Assembly (NCBI RefSeq): GCF_002875705.1
Contig: NZ_MCZZ01000128.1
Span: 87,079-151,078 of the forward strand
Source: Vibrio sp. 10N.261.45.E2
GTDB taxonomy: Bacteria > Pseudomonadota > Gammaproteobacteria > Enterobacterales > Vibrionaceae
Direction of reading: 5' to 3'
Length of the DNA: 64,000 nt
Position 1 is the first letter of the stretch. Each line of letters opens with the position of its first letter. Below are positions 35,699-44,429 of this stretch, piece after piece. Both the position numbers and the translations under genes were made by a program. Below the pieces are notes generated by a model, which saw only the letters and a list, made by a program, of their open reading frames with translations, was not told the DNA's origin and ran no database searches.

Positions 35699-36766
35699 AT
35701 GAGCAATGTAAACGAAATCACTCGCGAGTCTTGGATCCTAAATACATTCCCTGAGTGGGGCACATGGTTAAATGAAGAGATTGAACAAACTGTAGTACAA
35801 CCTGGCACATTCTCTATGTGGTGGCTTGGTTGTACCGGTATTTGGTTAAAATCAGAAGAAGGCGCAAACCTATCAATGGACTTCTGGTGTGGTACTGGTA
35901 AGAAAACACAAGCTGTTCAAAAAATGAAAAACCAACACCAAATGATGCGTATGGGTGGTGTTGAAGCGCTTCAACCAAACCTACGTACTGCTATTTTCCC
36001 TCTAGATCCATTTGCGATTAAAGAAATTGATGCAGTAATGGCATCACATGACCATGGTGACCACATCGATATCAACGTGGCAGCGGCGGTTCTACAAAAC
36101 TGTGGCGATCACGTGAAATTCATAGGTCCTAAAGCATGTGTTGATTTATGGATGAAATGGGGTGTGCCAGAAGATCGCTGTGTTATCGCTAAAGTTGGCG
36201 ACGAAATTAAGATCAAAGACGTCAACATCAAGGTTCTAGACGCATTCGACCGTACTGCTCTAGTGACACTTCCTGAGGGTACGTCTTCTATCGATAAAGA
36301 TATTCTAGATGGTATGGACGACCGTGCAGTTAACTACTTAGTAGAAACAACAGGCGGCTCTGTATACCACTCTGGTGATTCTCACTACTCAAACTACTAC
36401 GCTAAGCACGGTAACGACCACAAGATCGATGTGGCACTGCTTTCTTACGGTGAAAACCCACGTGGCGTAACAGACAAAATGACATCTTCAGATATTCTGC
36501 GTGCTGCTGAGTCTTTGAACTGTGAAGTGGTTGTTCCATTCCACCACGACATTTGGGCTAACTTCCAAAACGACCCACGTGAAATCGAAATGCTATGGAA
36601 CATGAAAAAAGAGCGTCTTCAATACGGCTTCGCACCATTCTTCTGGCAAGTAGGTGGTAAGTACACTTACCCAACAGACAAAGGTCGCATGCATTACCAG
36701 CACTTCCGTGGCTTTGCTGACATCTTCAAGAATGATCCAGAACTGCCTTACCGCGCGTTCCTATAA
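35699..36766 (+). CDS. ulaG: L-ascorbate-6-phosphate lactonase (UlaG)
   Basis: Metallo-beta-lactamase-fold hydrolase that opens L-ascorbate-6-P to 3-keto-L-gulonate-6-P, joining the PTS to UlaD. The 355 residues include [20 protein letters not shown], the metal site [27 protein letters not shown] and the C-terminal [10 protein letters not shown]. Length matches E. coli UlaG (354). It follows ulaR on the same strand after about 120 bases and an AAAAGG ribosome site, and ends at its own terminator. E. coli places ulaG next to ulaR too, but divergent from ulaA. Confidence 0.95.
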   Translation: MSNVNEITRESWILNTFPEWGTWLNEEIEQTVVQPGTFSMWWLGCTGIWLKSEEGANLSMDFWCGTGKKTQAVQKMKNQHQMMRMGGVEALQPNLRTAIFPLDPFAIKEIDAVMASHDHGDHIDINVAAAVLQNCGDHVKFIGPKACVDLWMKWGVPEDRCVIAKVGDEIKIKDVNIKVLDAFDRTALVTLPEGTSSIDKDILDGMDDRAVNYLVETTGGSVYHSGDSHYSNYYAKHGNDHKIDVALLSYGENPRGVTDKMTSSDILRAAESLNCEVVVPFHHDIWANFQNDPREIEMLWNMKKERLQYGFAPFFWQVGGKYTYPTDKGRMHYQHFRGFADIFKNDPELPYRAFL

Positions 36767-36787
36767 TCATTAACACCATTATTAACT

Positions 36788-36813
36788 AGGGAGCGATTCG
36801 CTCCCTTTTTTTA
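36788..36813 (+). terminator. Intrinsic terminator after ulaG
   Basis: AGGGAGCGA pairs with TCGCTCCCT with almost no loop (palindromic centre), followed by T7. Confidence 0.88.
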
Positions 36814-36834
36814 TCATCGAATAAGGAGATTGAT

Positions 36835-37077
36835 ATGGTATTACGTGAGTTCAAAAAACACTTTAATCGTGGCGACCTGAAGGCAGCAATTGGTGTTGTA
36901 TCACCCGGTGCCAACGGTTACTACTTAATGGTGAAAAGTCATAAGTGGGGCGTGAACAGCTTTCTTGAATCAGATAGAAAGATGCAACCCCGAGTGTTTA
37001 AAACTCAACAAGCTTTGTTAAATGCAGCTAAAGCGATCGGCTTTTCCTACCACTCGATTGATATCCAACATTTATAA
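36835..37077 (+). CDS. Small basic hypothetical protein
   Basis: An 80-residue protein with a near-ideal ribosome site (AAGGAG, seven bases from ATG). It opens MVLREFKKHFNRGDLKAAIG, has a central strand-like stretch GANGYYLMVKSHKWGVNSFL and a helical end AALLNAAKAIGF-like (residues about 58-70). It is basic overall, with no signal peptide or membrane segment. Coding seems certain from the start signals and composition; I do not recognise a characterised family. It stands alone after the ulaG terminator. Confidence 0.7.
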   Translation: MVLREFKKHFNRGDLKAAIGVVSPGANGYYLMVKSHKWGVNSFLESDRKMQPRVFKTQQALLNAAKAIGFSYHSIDIQHL

Positions 37078-37280
37078 TAACGCGGTCAGACTTTTCGTTG
37101 ATTCGGTAATCGAAGTACTTTCGCAAAACAACCAAACATTGAGAACCTGAATATTTCACATTAAAAAGCATCTGTTTATCTACTCGATAAAAATAATTCT
37201 TACAATTAAGTGTTTATATTTATTAATAATATCGTCAGTGAAAGGCATAATAGCCACGAATCCTTTTAACGAGTTTGGTT

Positions 37281-37742
37281 ATGTTCTACAAGCGCCTTTT
37301 GGTATTGGTTTTACCCATTTCTATTGTCTTTTCTGCGCACGCTGAAACGTTTGGTGAGCGAATGGATCGCATAGAACAAGAGAATGTACTTGCGAAAACC
37401 ATGAGTGAAGAACAGGTTAAATTGATACAAAAAGTCGTACAGACCAACCACTGCGCTAAAGTGGCATTAACCCACCACCAACGCATTTTGGGGCAATATA
37501 AGGTTGAGACATCTTCTTCTGAGTTATTCGTAAAATGGCGTCAACTCGGTAAGCAATTAGACAACCAATACGAGACAGATTACCCCGGCTACCCTAAGCA
37601 TACTTTTCAAGAGTATCCTGCCGCTTCAAGTAAGGTGGATGGCTACCTCTTTGCCTTAATTGATAATGGATTAAACGAACAATCGTGGATCGCCAAAGAG
37701 TTCAAGCAATGCAAAAAGAATAAGCTGATATCCAGAACCTAA
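37281..37742 (+). CDS. Periplasmic hypothetical protein
   Basis: From the ATG at 37281 the product has 153 residues with a clear signal peptide (MFYKRLLVLVLPISIVFSAH, cut likely after AHA at 21). The mature part begins ETFGERMDRIEQENVLAK and is mostly helical and charged. Cys residues occur in TNHCAKVAL and near the end in FKQCKKNK, which could form a disulfide in the periplasm. It is a single gene; the function is not recognised. An in-frame TTG two codons upstream is a less likely start. Confidence 0.7.
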   Translation: MFYKRLLVLVLPISIVFSAHAETFGERMDRIEQENVLAKTMSEEQVKLIQKVVQTNHCAKVALTHHQRILGQYKVETSSSELFVKWRQLGKQLDNQYETDYPGYPKHTFQEYPAASSKVDGYLFALIDNGLNEQSWIAKEFKQCKKNKLISRT

Positions 37743-37785
37743 GCTTCTATTTGCTCTGATTCGAGAGTGTTCATTCGCATTGGAA

Positions 37786-40017
37786 CTAATAAAGTAAGAA
37801 CAACCCTTCATAGCCACCAATTTCTATTTCACTCACATACTCACCGATGTTGCCATTAACATCGACAGGCTTCATTGGGATATCCAGTGTGATAGTGAGT
37901 TTTTCTGCATCATAAAAGCTCGGATTCTTACCGTGGAAATCGGTGCGATAAAGCACCCGACCATTGTTGAACTCTCTCGCTAATACCATATCTTCAGGGC
38001 CACCAGCGACTACCCGGTTTTCAGATTGATACATAAAGTACGTGAACGTCGGCAATACATGCGTCATGCCATTGGGTAGATCGGCATGCACCATTTCATT
38101 CATTGAGGAATCGCCAACGATGGTGTAGTCAGCAGGCTGAGGTGTGGTTGTCGACAGCATCAGAGGAATAGGATCAAAGCCTGTCGGGATTTGATGACTC
38201 GGGTCTCCTAAATCAACCGCTAGTAACAGACTTGGTTGGTAGGCGATGTTTTTAGGGACACCACTTTGCCAGAAATTGTCGGCAGTCGTGTTACCACTTC
38301 CATAGACGTAGCCATTATTCCACTGATTAAAATAGCTATGCTGCGCATGACGATTAAGATGGTATATCGCTAAAGCTGAATATTGGTCTTGTTTCCAGTT
38401 CTCTTCGCTATTTCCAAAATACTGAACTCGTCCGTAACGTGTAGTCGCCTGAAAAATAACACTTTGCCCATTATAGGCGAGCGCTGAGTTATCCCAGAAT
38501 TTAGATATACCCGAGTAACCACTAAATCCAGTAGACGGAAAAATATAGTGCTCTCTTAGATACAGAGATTCCGCCTCGCTAAGATGAGACTGCCCATTTC
38601 TACCCAGCAAGTTCGCCGTACCAATGTTCAACCCAATGGACGCATCACTTTCTAAGGCAGATAAATTCTTGAGAAAAGTCGAAAATTGTTGCTTGTAGAG
38701 GTCATCAGCTTCATTCGAACCCACGACTGCGCCTAGCTCTTGAACGTGCCCGCCAGAGTGAACATAGAACTGGTTCGAACCAATCAGCTTATTGGTGTCG
38801 TCGTTGTACGCGCCATTCAAACCTTGACTTGCCCAGCTTTGCTTGTAGTAGCGATGAATGGCGGATAAATAATCCGTGTTTGCAACGTTCGTTAACGACC
38901 AAGATGAATTCGCGCTCCACATTCGACCGAAGGGCACCACTCTTGATTCCCAACGAAAACGTGCGGTCGCGTTCTTATTGGTACGATTTCGATACTCACT
39001 TGGCGACAAGTAATTATCGCCATCTAGGTCTGCAGACACGTCAAAGCCACGGATTTTTCTCCACTGGCTAATAGCATTGCCATCCGGTGTTGGGGTCGGA
39101 GCGTCGGTTAATTTGACGGTTGGAAAACTGTTTTTGAGTTTCACTTCTTTTAAACGTGGTCTGTCGTCGGCGCTCTCGCTTTGCCAACGAACTCTCACAA
39201 CGTATAAGCGTCCGCCATCTCTCAAAAAGGTTGAGCCAAAGTACTGGCCGCCGCCATAACTCGCCCCGCTCCCATCATGAGTTGTGGCTCTTACCCAGTT
39301 ATCCGGAAGGTTCCAAATCACCGATTGGTTTTTGGTCATATTGAGCGTTTTGTCTTTCTTTACATCGAGCCTTTCCCACTGTGAAACCCTTCCGTGAGAA
39401 TCAACAGTCGTTGGGTATTCAATCCAAAATTCACCGCTGCCAGCAAACTGTGAGAACTTAAAGGTCAGCCGTTCGAACTGCTCAGCATGATAGACATACA
39501 ATGCCCCGCCCTGTTCGTAATTCTCGAACACATCGGCATCCCAAGGAGGCTCTTGATACAGCCAAAAGCCAGCGTGGTCTTCACTGGCTGTATAGCCCAA
39601 GATCATAGGTTTTCGGTTTAAAAGCGTCTTTTCACCGTGAGTTTTATCCACTTCGGCAATAACAGTATCTTCAGAAAAGTGCAGGAAGTAGTCTTCGAAA
39701 TTGAGGCCTTCTATCTCAGCTTGGTTGCGGAGATCATCCTCCAACCAACCCGAGTTCATCGCCATGACTTGGTTATACATATAACCAATTGTCGTAGCCC
39801 GTTCATTGTCGGCTATGTCGGCATAAGCTCCGAACACAATATCACTGTTGGTAATTTCCCAATCAATGACAGCATTCATAGACATAGGGGATCCCGAAAG
39901 ATCGGATCCAGCTTCATGTTGACCAGGCAATACCACCGCAGTACCAACAGCAAAAGAATAGCCAGTAGTGAAACATAGAGGTATGAGTGTGAGCAGCCCA
40001 GAAATGTATGTTTTCAT
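37786..40017 (-). CDS. Large secreted protein, EF-hand-like loop, possible glycoside-hydrolase-like fold
   Basis: A 743-residue exported protein with an N-terminal signal peptide (MKTYISGLLTLIPLCFTTGY, cut likely after SFA near 23). Composition is rich in Trp, Tyr, Asn and Gly, as in polysaccharide-acting enzymes. A single calcium-loop-like sequence, DLDGDNYLSPSEY (about 335-347), resembles an EF-hand. Near the end, AREFNNGRVLYRTDFHGKN recalls the FxNGxVL motif of putative glycosyl-hydrolase-like (GHL15-type) proteins, a weak resemblance. No catalytic motif can be named. It has no operon partners; a 453-base spacer separates it from the divergent AraC-type regulator. Confidence 0.65.
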   Translation of the reverse strand: MKTYISGLLTLIPLCFTTGYSFAVGTAVVLPGQHEAGSDLSGSPMSMNAVIDWEITNSDIVFGAYADIADNERATTIGYMYNQVMAMNSGWLEDDLRNQAEIEGLNFEDYFLHFSEDTVIAEVDKTHGEKTLLNRKPMILGYTASEDHAGFWLYQEPPWDADVFENYEQGGALYVYHAEQFERLTFKFSQFAGSGEFWIEYPTTVDSHGRVSQWERLDVKKDKTLNMTKNQSVIWNLPDNWVRATTHDGSGASYGGGQYFGSTFLRDGGRLYVVRVRWQSESADDRPRLKEVKLKNSFPTVKLTDAPTPTPDGNAISQWRKIRGFDVSADLDGDNYLSPSEYRNRTNKNATARFRWESRVVPFGRMWSANSSWSLTNVANTDYLSAIHRYYKQSWASQGLNGAYNDDTNKLIGSNQFYVHSGGHVQELGAVVGSNEADDLYKQQFSTFLKNLSALESDASIGLNIGTANLLGRNGQSHLSEAESLYLREHYIFPSTGFSGYSGISKFWDNSALAYNGQSVIFQATTRYGRVQYFGNSEENWKQDQYSALAIYHLNRHAQHSYFNQWNNGYVYGSGNTTADNFWQSGVPKNIAYQPSLLLAVDLGDPSHQIPTGFDPIPLMLSTTTPQPADYTIVGDSSMNEMVHADLPNGMTHVLPTFTYFMYQSENRVVAGGPEDMVLAREFNNGRVLYRTDFHGKNPSFYDAEKLTITLDIPMKPVDVNGNIGEYVSEIEIGGYEGLFLLY

Positions 40018-40288
40018 TATTCAAATTTCCTAATCGATACTGTCATGCCTTAAATCACAAGACGAAAAGTCAGCCAACTTACGTGTCAATTTAGGAATCA
40101 AAATACGAAAAAAGTATCGACTACATGGCAGTATTGTTCAAGTGCTTGTCTGTATTGTTTCATCTATGGCTAAGGAAACGAGCAAATGCCGATTCAAAAT
40201 CAATACATTAAAGAAAAGATAAATTTTTATGATTTTAATTTGATTTGGAAACCAAGCTTCTCAGGATGACGAAAAATCAACTCAGATT

Positions 40289-40303
40289 TTCTCAAAATGA
40301 GAA
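40289..40303. promoter_or_regulatory. Palindrome in the 453-base divergent spacer
   Basis: TTCTCAAAATGAGAA has 6-base arms around AAA. It is the clearest structured element in the spacer between the secreted-protein gene and the AraC/GyrI-like gene and could be an operator for either. The rest of 40018-40470 shows only A+T-rich sequence and a purine-rich AAAAGGAGGAAG at 40315-40326 with no reading frame behind it. Confidence 0.35.
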
Positions 40304-40470
40304 TAAAGAGCCTTAAAAGGAGGAAGATTATCAGCCCCTAACACGCATAGTGGAACTTGAATTAGATGCATCCAATCTCAGTTTTAACGCCACAATGTTG
40401 AAACTCAATTTGGATAAGCTAGTCTCAGTCATCTAAACAAGAATGATGACAAAAGAGTGGTAAATAAGCG

Positions 40471-41370
40471 ATGTACGTTGACTATCATAAGCGGCTCGTT
40501 CCAGTGATACGCTATTTAGAGAAACACTTTAACGATCCGCTCAATTTGATCGAAGTCGCGGCATTAGCTAACTTTTCACCCTACCATTTTCATCGTACTT
40601 TTAAGGCCGTTCAAGGCGAAACGCTTGCTGATTTTATCAGACGATTGAGACTCGAAGCGGCAGCCAACGATCTCTTCAAAACCAAGCAACCTATTATTAA
40701 TATTGCACTCGATTACGGCTTCTCATCGTCTCAAAACTTTGCCAAATCCTTCAAGCAACACTTTGGCGTTACGCCTAGCGCATTTCGTGAATGCACAGAC
40801 TATCAAGCGTTCAGCGATTTAACTCGAAATAGCAAGATTGGACACACGTTGCGCAAGAATGGAAACGATGCAGTTACGAGTAATTCATATACTGGCTCCG
40901 AACTTTCAACATGGAGTAAGACAATGAAAACGCAACAATTCGAATCATCAAAATTGGCGTATGTGCGAGTAACAGGCCCTTATGGACAAGGATATGAAGA
41001 ACCTAGCGGCCGTCTTTATCAGTGGGCAGAAATGAAAGGATTATCAGGCAACACCTGCATGTTCATTTATCACGATAACCCAGAAATCACACCGACAGAC
41101 AAGTGCCGAACAGACATTTGTTTAATGGTTCCAGAGGATGTCGAAGTACCCAGCGGTATCGAGCTAAAGGACTTTCCCGGCGGGCAATATGCGGTGATGA
41201 GACAAACGATCACCGAAATCGGCCAATATGCCAAAGCTTGGGATGATTTAATGAGTAACGTCATTAAGTCCGGTATTGAAACAGACGATCGACCTTGTTT
41301 TGAGCTTTACCACAGCTACGATCCACAAACCCAACATTCAGACGTCAGCTTCTGTACCGCAATTAAGTAA
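40471..41370 (+). CDS. AraC-family regulator with C-terminal GyrI-like effector domain
   Basis: Transcriptional regulator of 299 residues. The N-terminal third is an AraC double helix-turn-helix (about 8-107): LIEVAALANFSPYHFHRTFK and INIALDYGFSSSQNFAKSFK, ending FGVTPSAFRE. A linker (about 115-145) leads to a GyrI-like ligand-binding domain (about 150-298) with KLAYVRVTGPYGQGYEE and FPGGQYAVMRQT. This is the Rob/SoxS-like arrangement with DNA-binding first, seen in Rob and many small-molecule sensors. The target is unknown; the divergent secreted-protein gene is the nearest candidate. Confidence 0.88.
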   Translation: MYVDYHKRLVPVIRYLEKHFNDPLNLIEVAALANFSPYHFHRTFKAVQGETLADFIRRLRLEAAANDLFKTKQPIINIALDYGFSSSQNFAKSFKQHFGVTPSAFRECTDYQAFSDLTRNSKIGHTLRKNGNDAVTSNSYTGSELSTWSKTMKTQQFESSKLAYVRVTGPYGQGYEEPSGRLYQWAEMKGLSGNTCMFIYHDNPEITPTDKCRTDICLMVPEDVEVPSGIELKDFPGGQYAVMRQTITEIGQYAKAWDDLMSNVIKSGIETDDRPCFELYHSYDPQTQHSDVSFCTAIK

Positions 41371-41378
41371 CGACAATC

Positions 41379-41403
41379 AAAGCCTACCTCGCGTAGGCTT
41401 TCT
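41379..41403 (+). terminator. Intrinsic terminator after the AraC-type gene
   Basis: AAAGCCTAC pairs with GTAGGCTTT across CTCGC, followed by a pyrimidine-rich tail (CTTCTCTTT), so the T-run is imperfect. Confidence 0.7.
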
Positions 41404-41540
41404 TCTCTTTAGTTCGCCTACCAACGGCTTTGTTGATTAATCAAGTTTATAGATGGGGCTATCTCGTTTCGTAGATTTTTAGTCAAATCAGTGAGAACAA
41501 ATATTAGTAGACACCAGTAATGTCATGGCCCAAACGGATT

Positions 41541-41843
41541 TCATCCATCACTTGACGCTCGAAGCACTTTCCTAACGCGTACAATAAAAAACATCACCAC
41601 ACACGCGGTATAGAGCTTACCTACCAATAAACCGATATCGATCAACTGAGTTTCTTGCTTAATTAGACGTTGATACTCAGTATCAGAGAGGTAAGGATCG
41701 TCAAAGGGGACAACGTTAATCCCCCACATAAACCAAACAAACCAAACGACACCTCCTGCGAGCAGCCACAAGGCGAGTATTATCAGTTGCTCGAACACAC
41801 CTAGCAGTGTGTTCTTATTAAGCGATATCTGAGCTTTTTTCAT
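41541..41843 (-). CDS. Small two-span membrane protein
   Basis: The ATG at 41843 (preceded by AAAGGTCGTG) gives 100 residues starting MKKAQISLNKNTLLGVFEQL. Two hydrophobic segments are clear: about 20-42 (Leu/Trp/Phe-rich, IILALWLLAGGVVWFVWF) and about 75-92. A polar loop with a PFDDPYLSDTEYQ stretch lies between them, and the end is basic (RVRKVLRASS). No family is recognised. It follows the gene at 41893 on the same strand by about 50 bases and may share its transcript. Confidence 0.6.
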   Translation of the reverse strand: MKKAQISLNKNTLLGVFEQLIILALWLLAGGVVWFVWFMWGINVVPFDDPYLSDTEYQRLIKQETQLIDIGLLVGKLYTACVVMFFIVRVRKVLRASSDG

Positions 41844-41892
41844 TTCACGACCTTTTCTCGCGACACAGGAGGCTCTTATAGAAGCAAGAGTA

Positions 41893-42231
41893 TTAAAGCC
41901 TTTTATTCCACTTCCCTTGATGGTCTCGGTCGCAACTTTCTTGCGTATCGTAACTGACGTGCTTATCGATATTCTTAAGTTGAATCCCAACTTGATTGAA
42001 CGCTTTTTGGATAACCCTAGAGACACTCTGTTGACCTTCGCTATTTAGGAAATTCGTTCTATCTTGGTTGGTATCGAATACACAGACAATTTTCAAACTT
42101 TGTGGGAATGAAGAGAAGTTGACCGAGTGAGTCACCCACAAAAAACCATCGAAGCCTTTCAGAGTGTCTTCACAAACATCATTTAACACATCTCTGATTT
42201 GATTTTCGATCTTCTTATCTGATTTACGCAT
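41893..42231 (-). CDS. Conserved hypothetical protein, often mislabelled Fis family
   Basis: A 112-residue soluble protein starting MRKSDKKIENQIRDVLNDVC. It resembles a gammaproteobacterial family commonly carrying an automatic 'Fis family' label, but there is no Fis-type helix-turn-helix. Recognisable features are the FLWVTHSVNFSSFPQSL core with a strand LKIVCVFDT, a helix-rich middle and a C-terminus with HVSYDTQESCDRDHQGKW. The fold looks alpha/beta. The function is unknown. Confidence 0.65.
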   Translation of the reverse strand: MRKSDKKIENQIRDVLNDVCEDTLKGFDGFLWVTHSVNFSSFPQSLKIVCVFDTNQDRTNFLNSEGQQSVSRVIQKAFNQVGIQLKNIDKHVSYDTQESCDRDHQGKWNKRL

Positions 42232-42348
42232 CCGGTCAGGTTCCTATTTAACACCTTAAAAAATAAGGTTTTTCGGTCAAGTTAGTCTCAGCTGGTATTG
42301 GACACTGTAGGTGTTTCAAATGCAAAGTATTTGTATCAAACTCAAAAA

Positions 42349-42384
42349 TTCCACAATGTGGGACTATTGTTTCACAAAGTGGAA
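42349..42384. promoter_or_regulatory. Twin IclR-type operators upstream of the second sugar-acid operon
   Basis: Two related 15-mers, TTCCACAATGTGGGA (42349-42363) and TTTCACAAAGTGGAA (42370-42384), have palindromic arms and centres exactly 21 bases apart, two helical turns, so two dimers would bind one DNA face. They lie 71-106 bases before the start of the IclR-type regulator, suggesting autoregulation. Their presence also argues against the upstream in-frame ATG at 42311. Confidence 0.6.
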
Positions 42385-42454
42385 TGTTGATAGTTATCAC
42401 ATTATCAATGCCGAACTCTCGCTATATTTCTACCATACAACGAGAGGCGGTTTT

Positions 42455-43180
42455 ATGAGCAAGTTACAAGGTAATCAAGCATTGGTAAAAGCGATCGCTG
42501 TCATCGACTCGATTGCTGAAGGTAATCGACAACTAAAAGACGTATGCGAGCATTTAGAATTACCAAAATCGACCGTGCACCGAATTATCCAAGGCTTGAT
42601 AGAAGCTCGTTACATCCGCGAAGTAAAAGGAATTGGACTGGTATTGGGAACCAAAATGATCCAGCTTGGTATCCGTGCTCAACAAGACATGCCTCTCAAA
42701 GAGATTGCCAAGCCTTTTATACGCGAGCTTGCTGCACGAACTAAAGATACTGTGCATTTAGGCATCAAAGATGAAGACCAAATCTTCTACCTAGATAAGA
42801 TCCCAGGTGAGCGTGCGATTCAGCTGCGTTCACAAGTGGGAGATCGGCTACCAATGTCCGCAACGGGGATTGGAAAAGCGCTAATGATTGATATGCCAAA
42901 GATGGAATGGATTCGACTTATTTCATCGCAAACTAATCACGACGTTGAGTCGATGCTAAAAAGAATGAATGAATATTCTAAGCATGACTATAGCTATGAC
43001 TTAGAAGACAACGAAGATCTTGTACGCTGTGTTGCCGTGCCAATTCGAAATAAATATAACAATATTATTGCGGCTATATCAGTCACCAGCATTAAAGAAT
43101 ATATGTCTGACGAAAGAATGAAGGAATTAATTCCTATTATTACTGAATATTGTCAGAAAATATCCAAGCAACTTAATTAA
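42455..43180 (+). CDS. IclR-family regulator (KdgR-like) of the TRAP/dgo operon
   Basis: The ATG at 42455 gives 241 residues starting MSKLQGNQALVKAIAVIDSI. The N-terminal winged helix (about 10-65) has KDVCEHLELPKSTVHRIIQG as the recognition region. The C-terminal effector domain (about 80-240) has the family pattern RLPMSATGIGKALMID and EDNEDLVRCVAVPI. It starts an operon-like run with the TRAP genes 58 bases downstream and is preceded by twin palindromes. The effector is probably a pathway intermediate such as 2-keto-3-deoxygalactonate, an inference from context. Confidence 0.87.
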   Translation: MSKLQGNQALVKAIAVIDSIAEGNRQLKDVCEHLELPKSTVHRIIQGLIEARYIREVKGIGLVLGTKMIQLGIRAQQDMPLKEIAKPFIRELAARTKDTVHLGIKDEDQIFYLDKIPGERAIQLRSQVGDRLPMSATGIGKALMIDMPKMEWIRLISSQTNHDVESMLKRMNEYSKHDYSYDLEDNEDLVRCVAVPIRNKYNNIIAAISVTSIKEYMSDERMKELIPIITEYCQKISKQLN

Positions 43181-43186
43181 CCCTAC

Positions 43187-43207
43187 AAGTGTATGTAACG
43201 TACACTT
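43187..43207 (+). promoter_or_regulatory. Inverted repeat between the IclR gene and the TRAP genes
   Basis: AAGTGTA (43187-43193) and TACACTT (43201-43207) are exact complements around TGTAACG, followed by TATATAAATAAT rather than a T-run. It could be an operator near an internal promoter or a weak attenuator. Confidence 0.4.
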
Positions 43208-43238
43208 TATATAAATAATAAATTAATCAGGTACGACT

Positions 43239-44294
43239 ATGTCTAGAACAGGAAAAATTCTAGCCATTGGTGGGGTGTTTGTCGCCTCAATCATTGGTAC
43301 AGCTATTGCTACAAATTCTCAAGGAAATAACCAGTCGAGTATTGCGGCGGGTGAATCCCAAGTTCAAACACTGCGCTTTAGCATGAGTTCCAATAACAAA
43401 CATCCTATTTATGATGGCGCGGCTAAGTTTAAAGAAATTGTTGAGAAATTTACCGAACTGAAGGTAGATATCTACCCTTCGGCACAATTAGGTGATGACC
43501 GTGCAGCCATTGAAATGTTGCAATTGGGTACGCTTGACGTATCTATCCCATCGACTGGCCCACTGGCTAATTTCTATCCTGAATACAATGTGTTCGACCT
43601 TCCTTTTATGATCACCAGTGAAGCAGTCGCAGACAAAGTACTTCGCAGTGAATTCGGTGACGACATGCTAAAAAGGCTAGAGTCAAAAGGCCTAGTTGGC
43701 CTGGATTTCTGGGAAAATGGCTTTCGTCACTTAACGAATTCGCGCCGCGCTGTAACATCAATTGACGATGTAAAAGGGCTAAAAATCCGCACCATGGAAA
43801 GCCCCCTTCACTTAGATGCTTGGAAGGCAATGGGCGCAACCCCAACACCAATGGCCTTCAACGAACTATTCACCGCACTACAGCAAGGTACAGTGGACGG
43901 ACAAGAGAACCCATACCCAAATATCGCGCTGAACAACTTGTTCGAAGTACAAGAAACCTTATCGAATACAGGGCATGTATACACGCCATTGGCATTAATT
44001 GTTAGCCAAGCAACATGGAACAAGCTGAGCCGTCACGACCAAAGAGTCTTGCGCCAAGCGGCAATTGATGCAGGCGACTACGAGCGACAGGTAAACCGAA
44101 AAGTAAACCTAGAAAGCCTAGACGTTATCAAACAAAACATGGAAGTGGTAACACTGACTCCTGAAGCTCTTGTTGGTTTCCAAGAAGCAACCAAACCGGT
44201 TGTTGAAAAGTACACACCAATCATTGGTAAAGATGTGGTCTCCGCTTTCCAAGAGCAGATCAAAAAAGCAGAAAGCGAATTAGCCGCTCAGTAA
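43239..44294 (+). CDS. dctP: TRAP transporter substrate-binding protein (DctP type)
   Basis: Periplasmic receptor of a sodium-driven TRAP importer. The 351 residues begin with an uncut-looking signal anchor or signal peptide (KILAIGGVFVASIIGTAIAT, 6-25) followed by a polar linker. The DctP domain has YPSAQLGDDRAAIEMLQLG, the substrate region GLKIRTMESPLHLDAWKAMG with the conserved Arg, and FTALQQGTVDGQENP. Its downstream genes point to a sugar-acid substrate (hexonate, aldarate or anhydrogalactonate). The permease genes follow in the order Q, M after a 135-base gap. Confidence 0.9.
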   Translation: MSRTGKILAIGGVFVASIIGTAIATNSQGNNQSSIAAGESQVQTLRFSMSSNNKHPIYDGAAKFKEIVEKFTELKVDIYPSAQLGDDRAAIEMLQLGTLDVSIPSTGPLANFYPEYNVFDLPFMITSEAVADKVLRSEFGDDMLKRLESKGLVGLDFWENGFRHLTNSRRAVTSIDDVKGLKIRTMESPLHLDAWKAMGATPTPMAFNELFTALQQGTVDGQENPYPNIALNNLFEVQETLSNTGHVYTPLALIVSQATWNKLSRHDQRVLRQAAIDAGDYERQVNRKVNLESLDVIKQNMEVVTLTPEALVGFQEATKPVVEKYTPIIGKDVVSAFQEQIKKAESELAAQ

Positions 44295-44429
44295 TTTAAG
44301 TCATCACTTTACGTTTAGACCATTACATTATTAATGCTGACTATTTTAACACTCAAATCTCTATGATTATTAATAATAGTTCACCAATAATCAATAAATC
44401 TAAGTAATAAGTGTACAAGGAATCTTATT

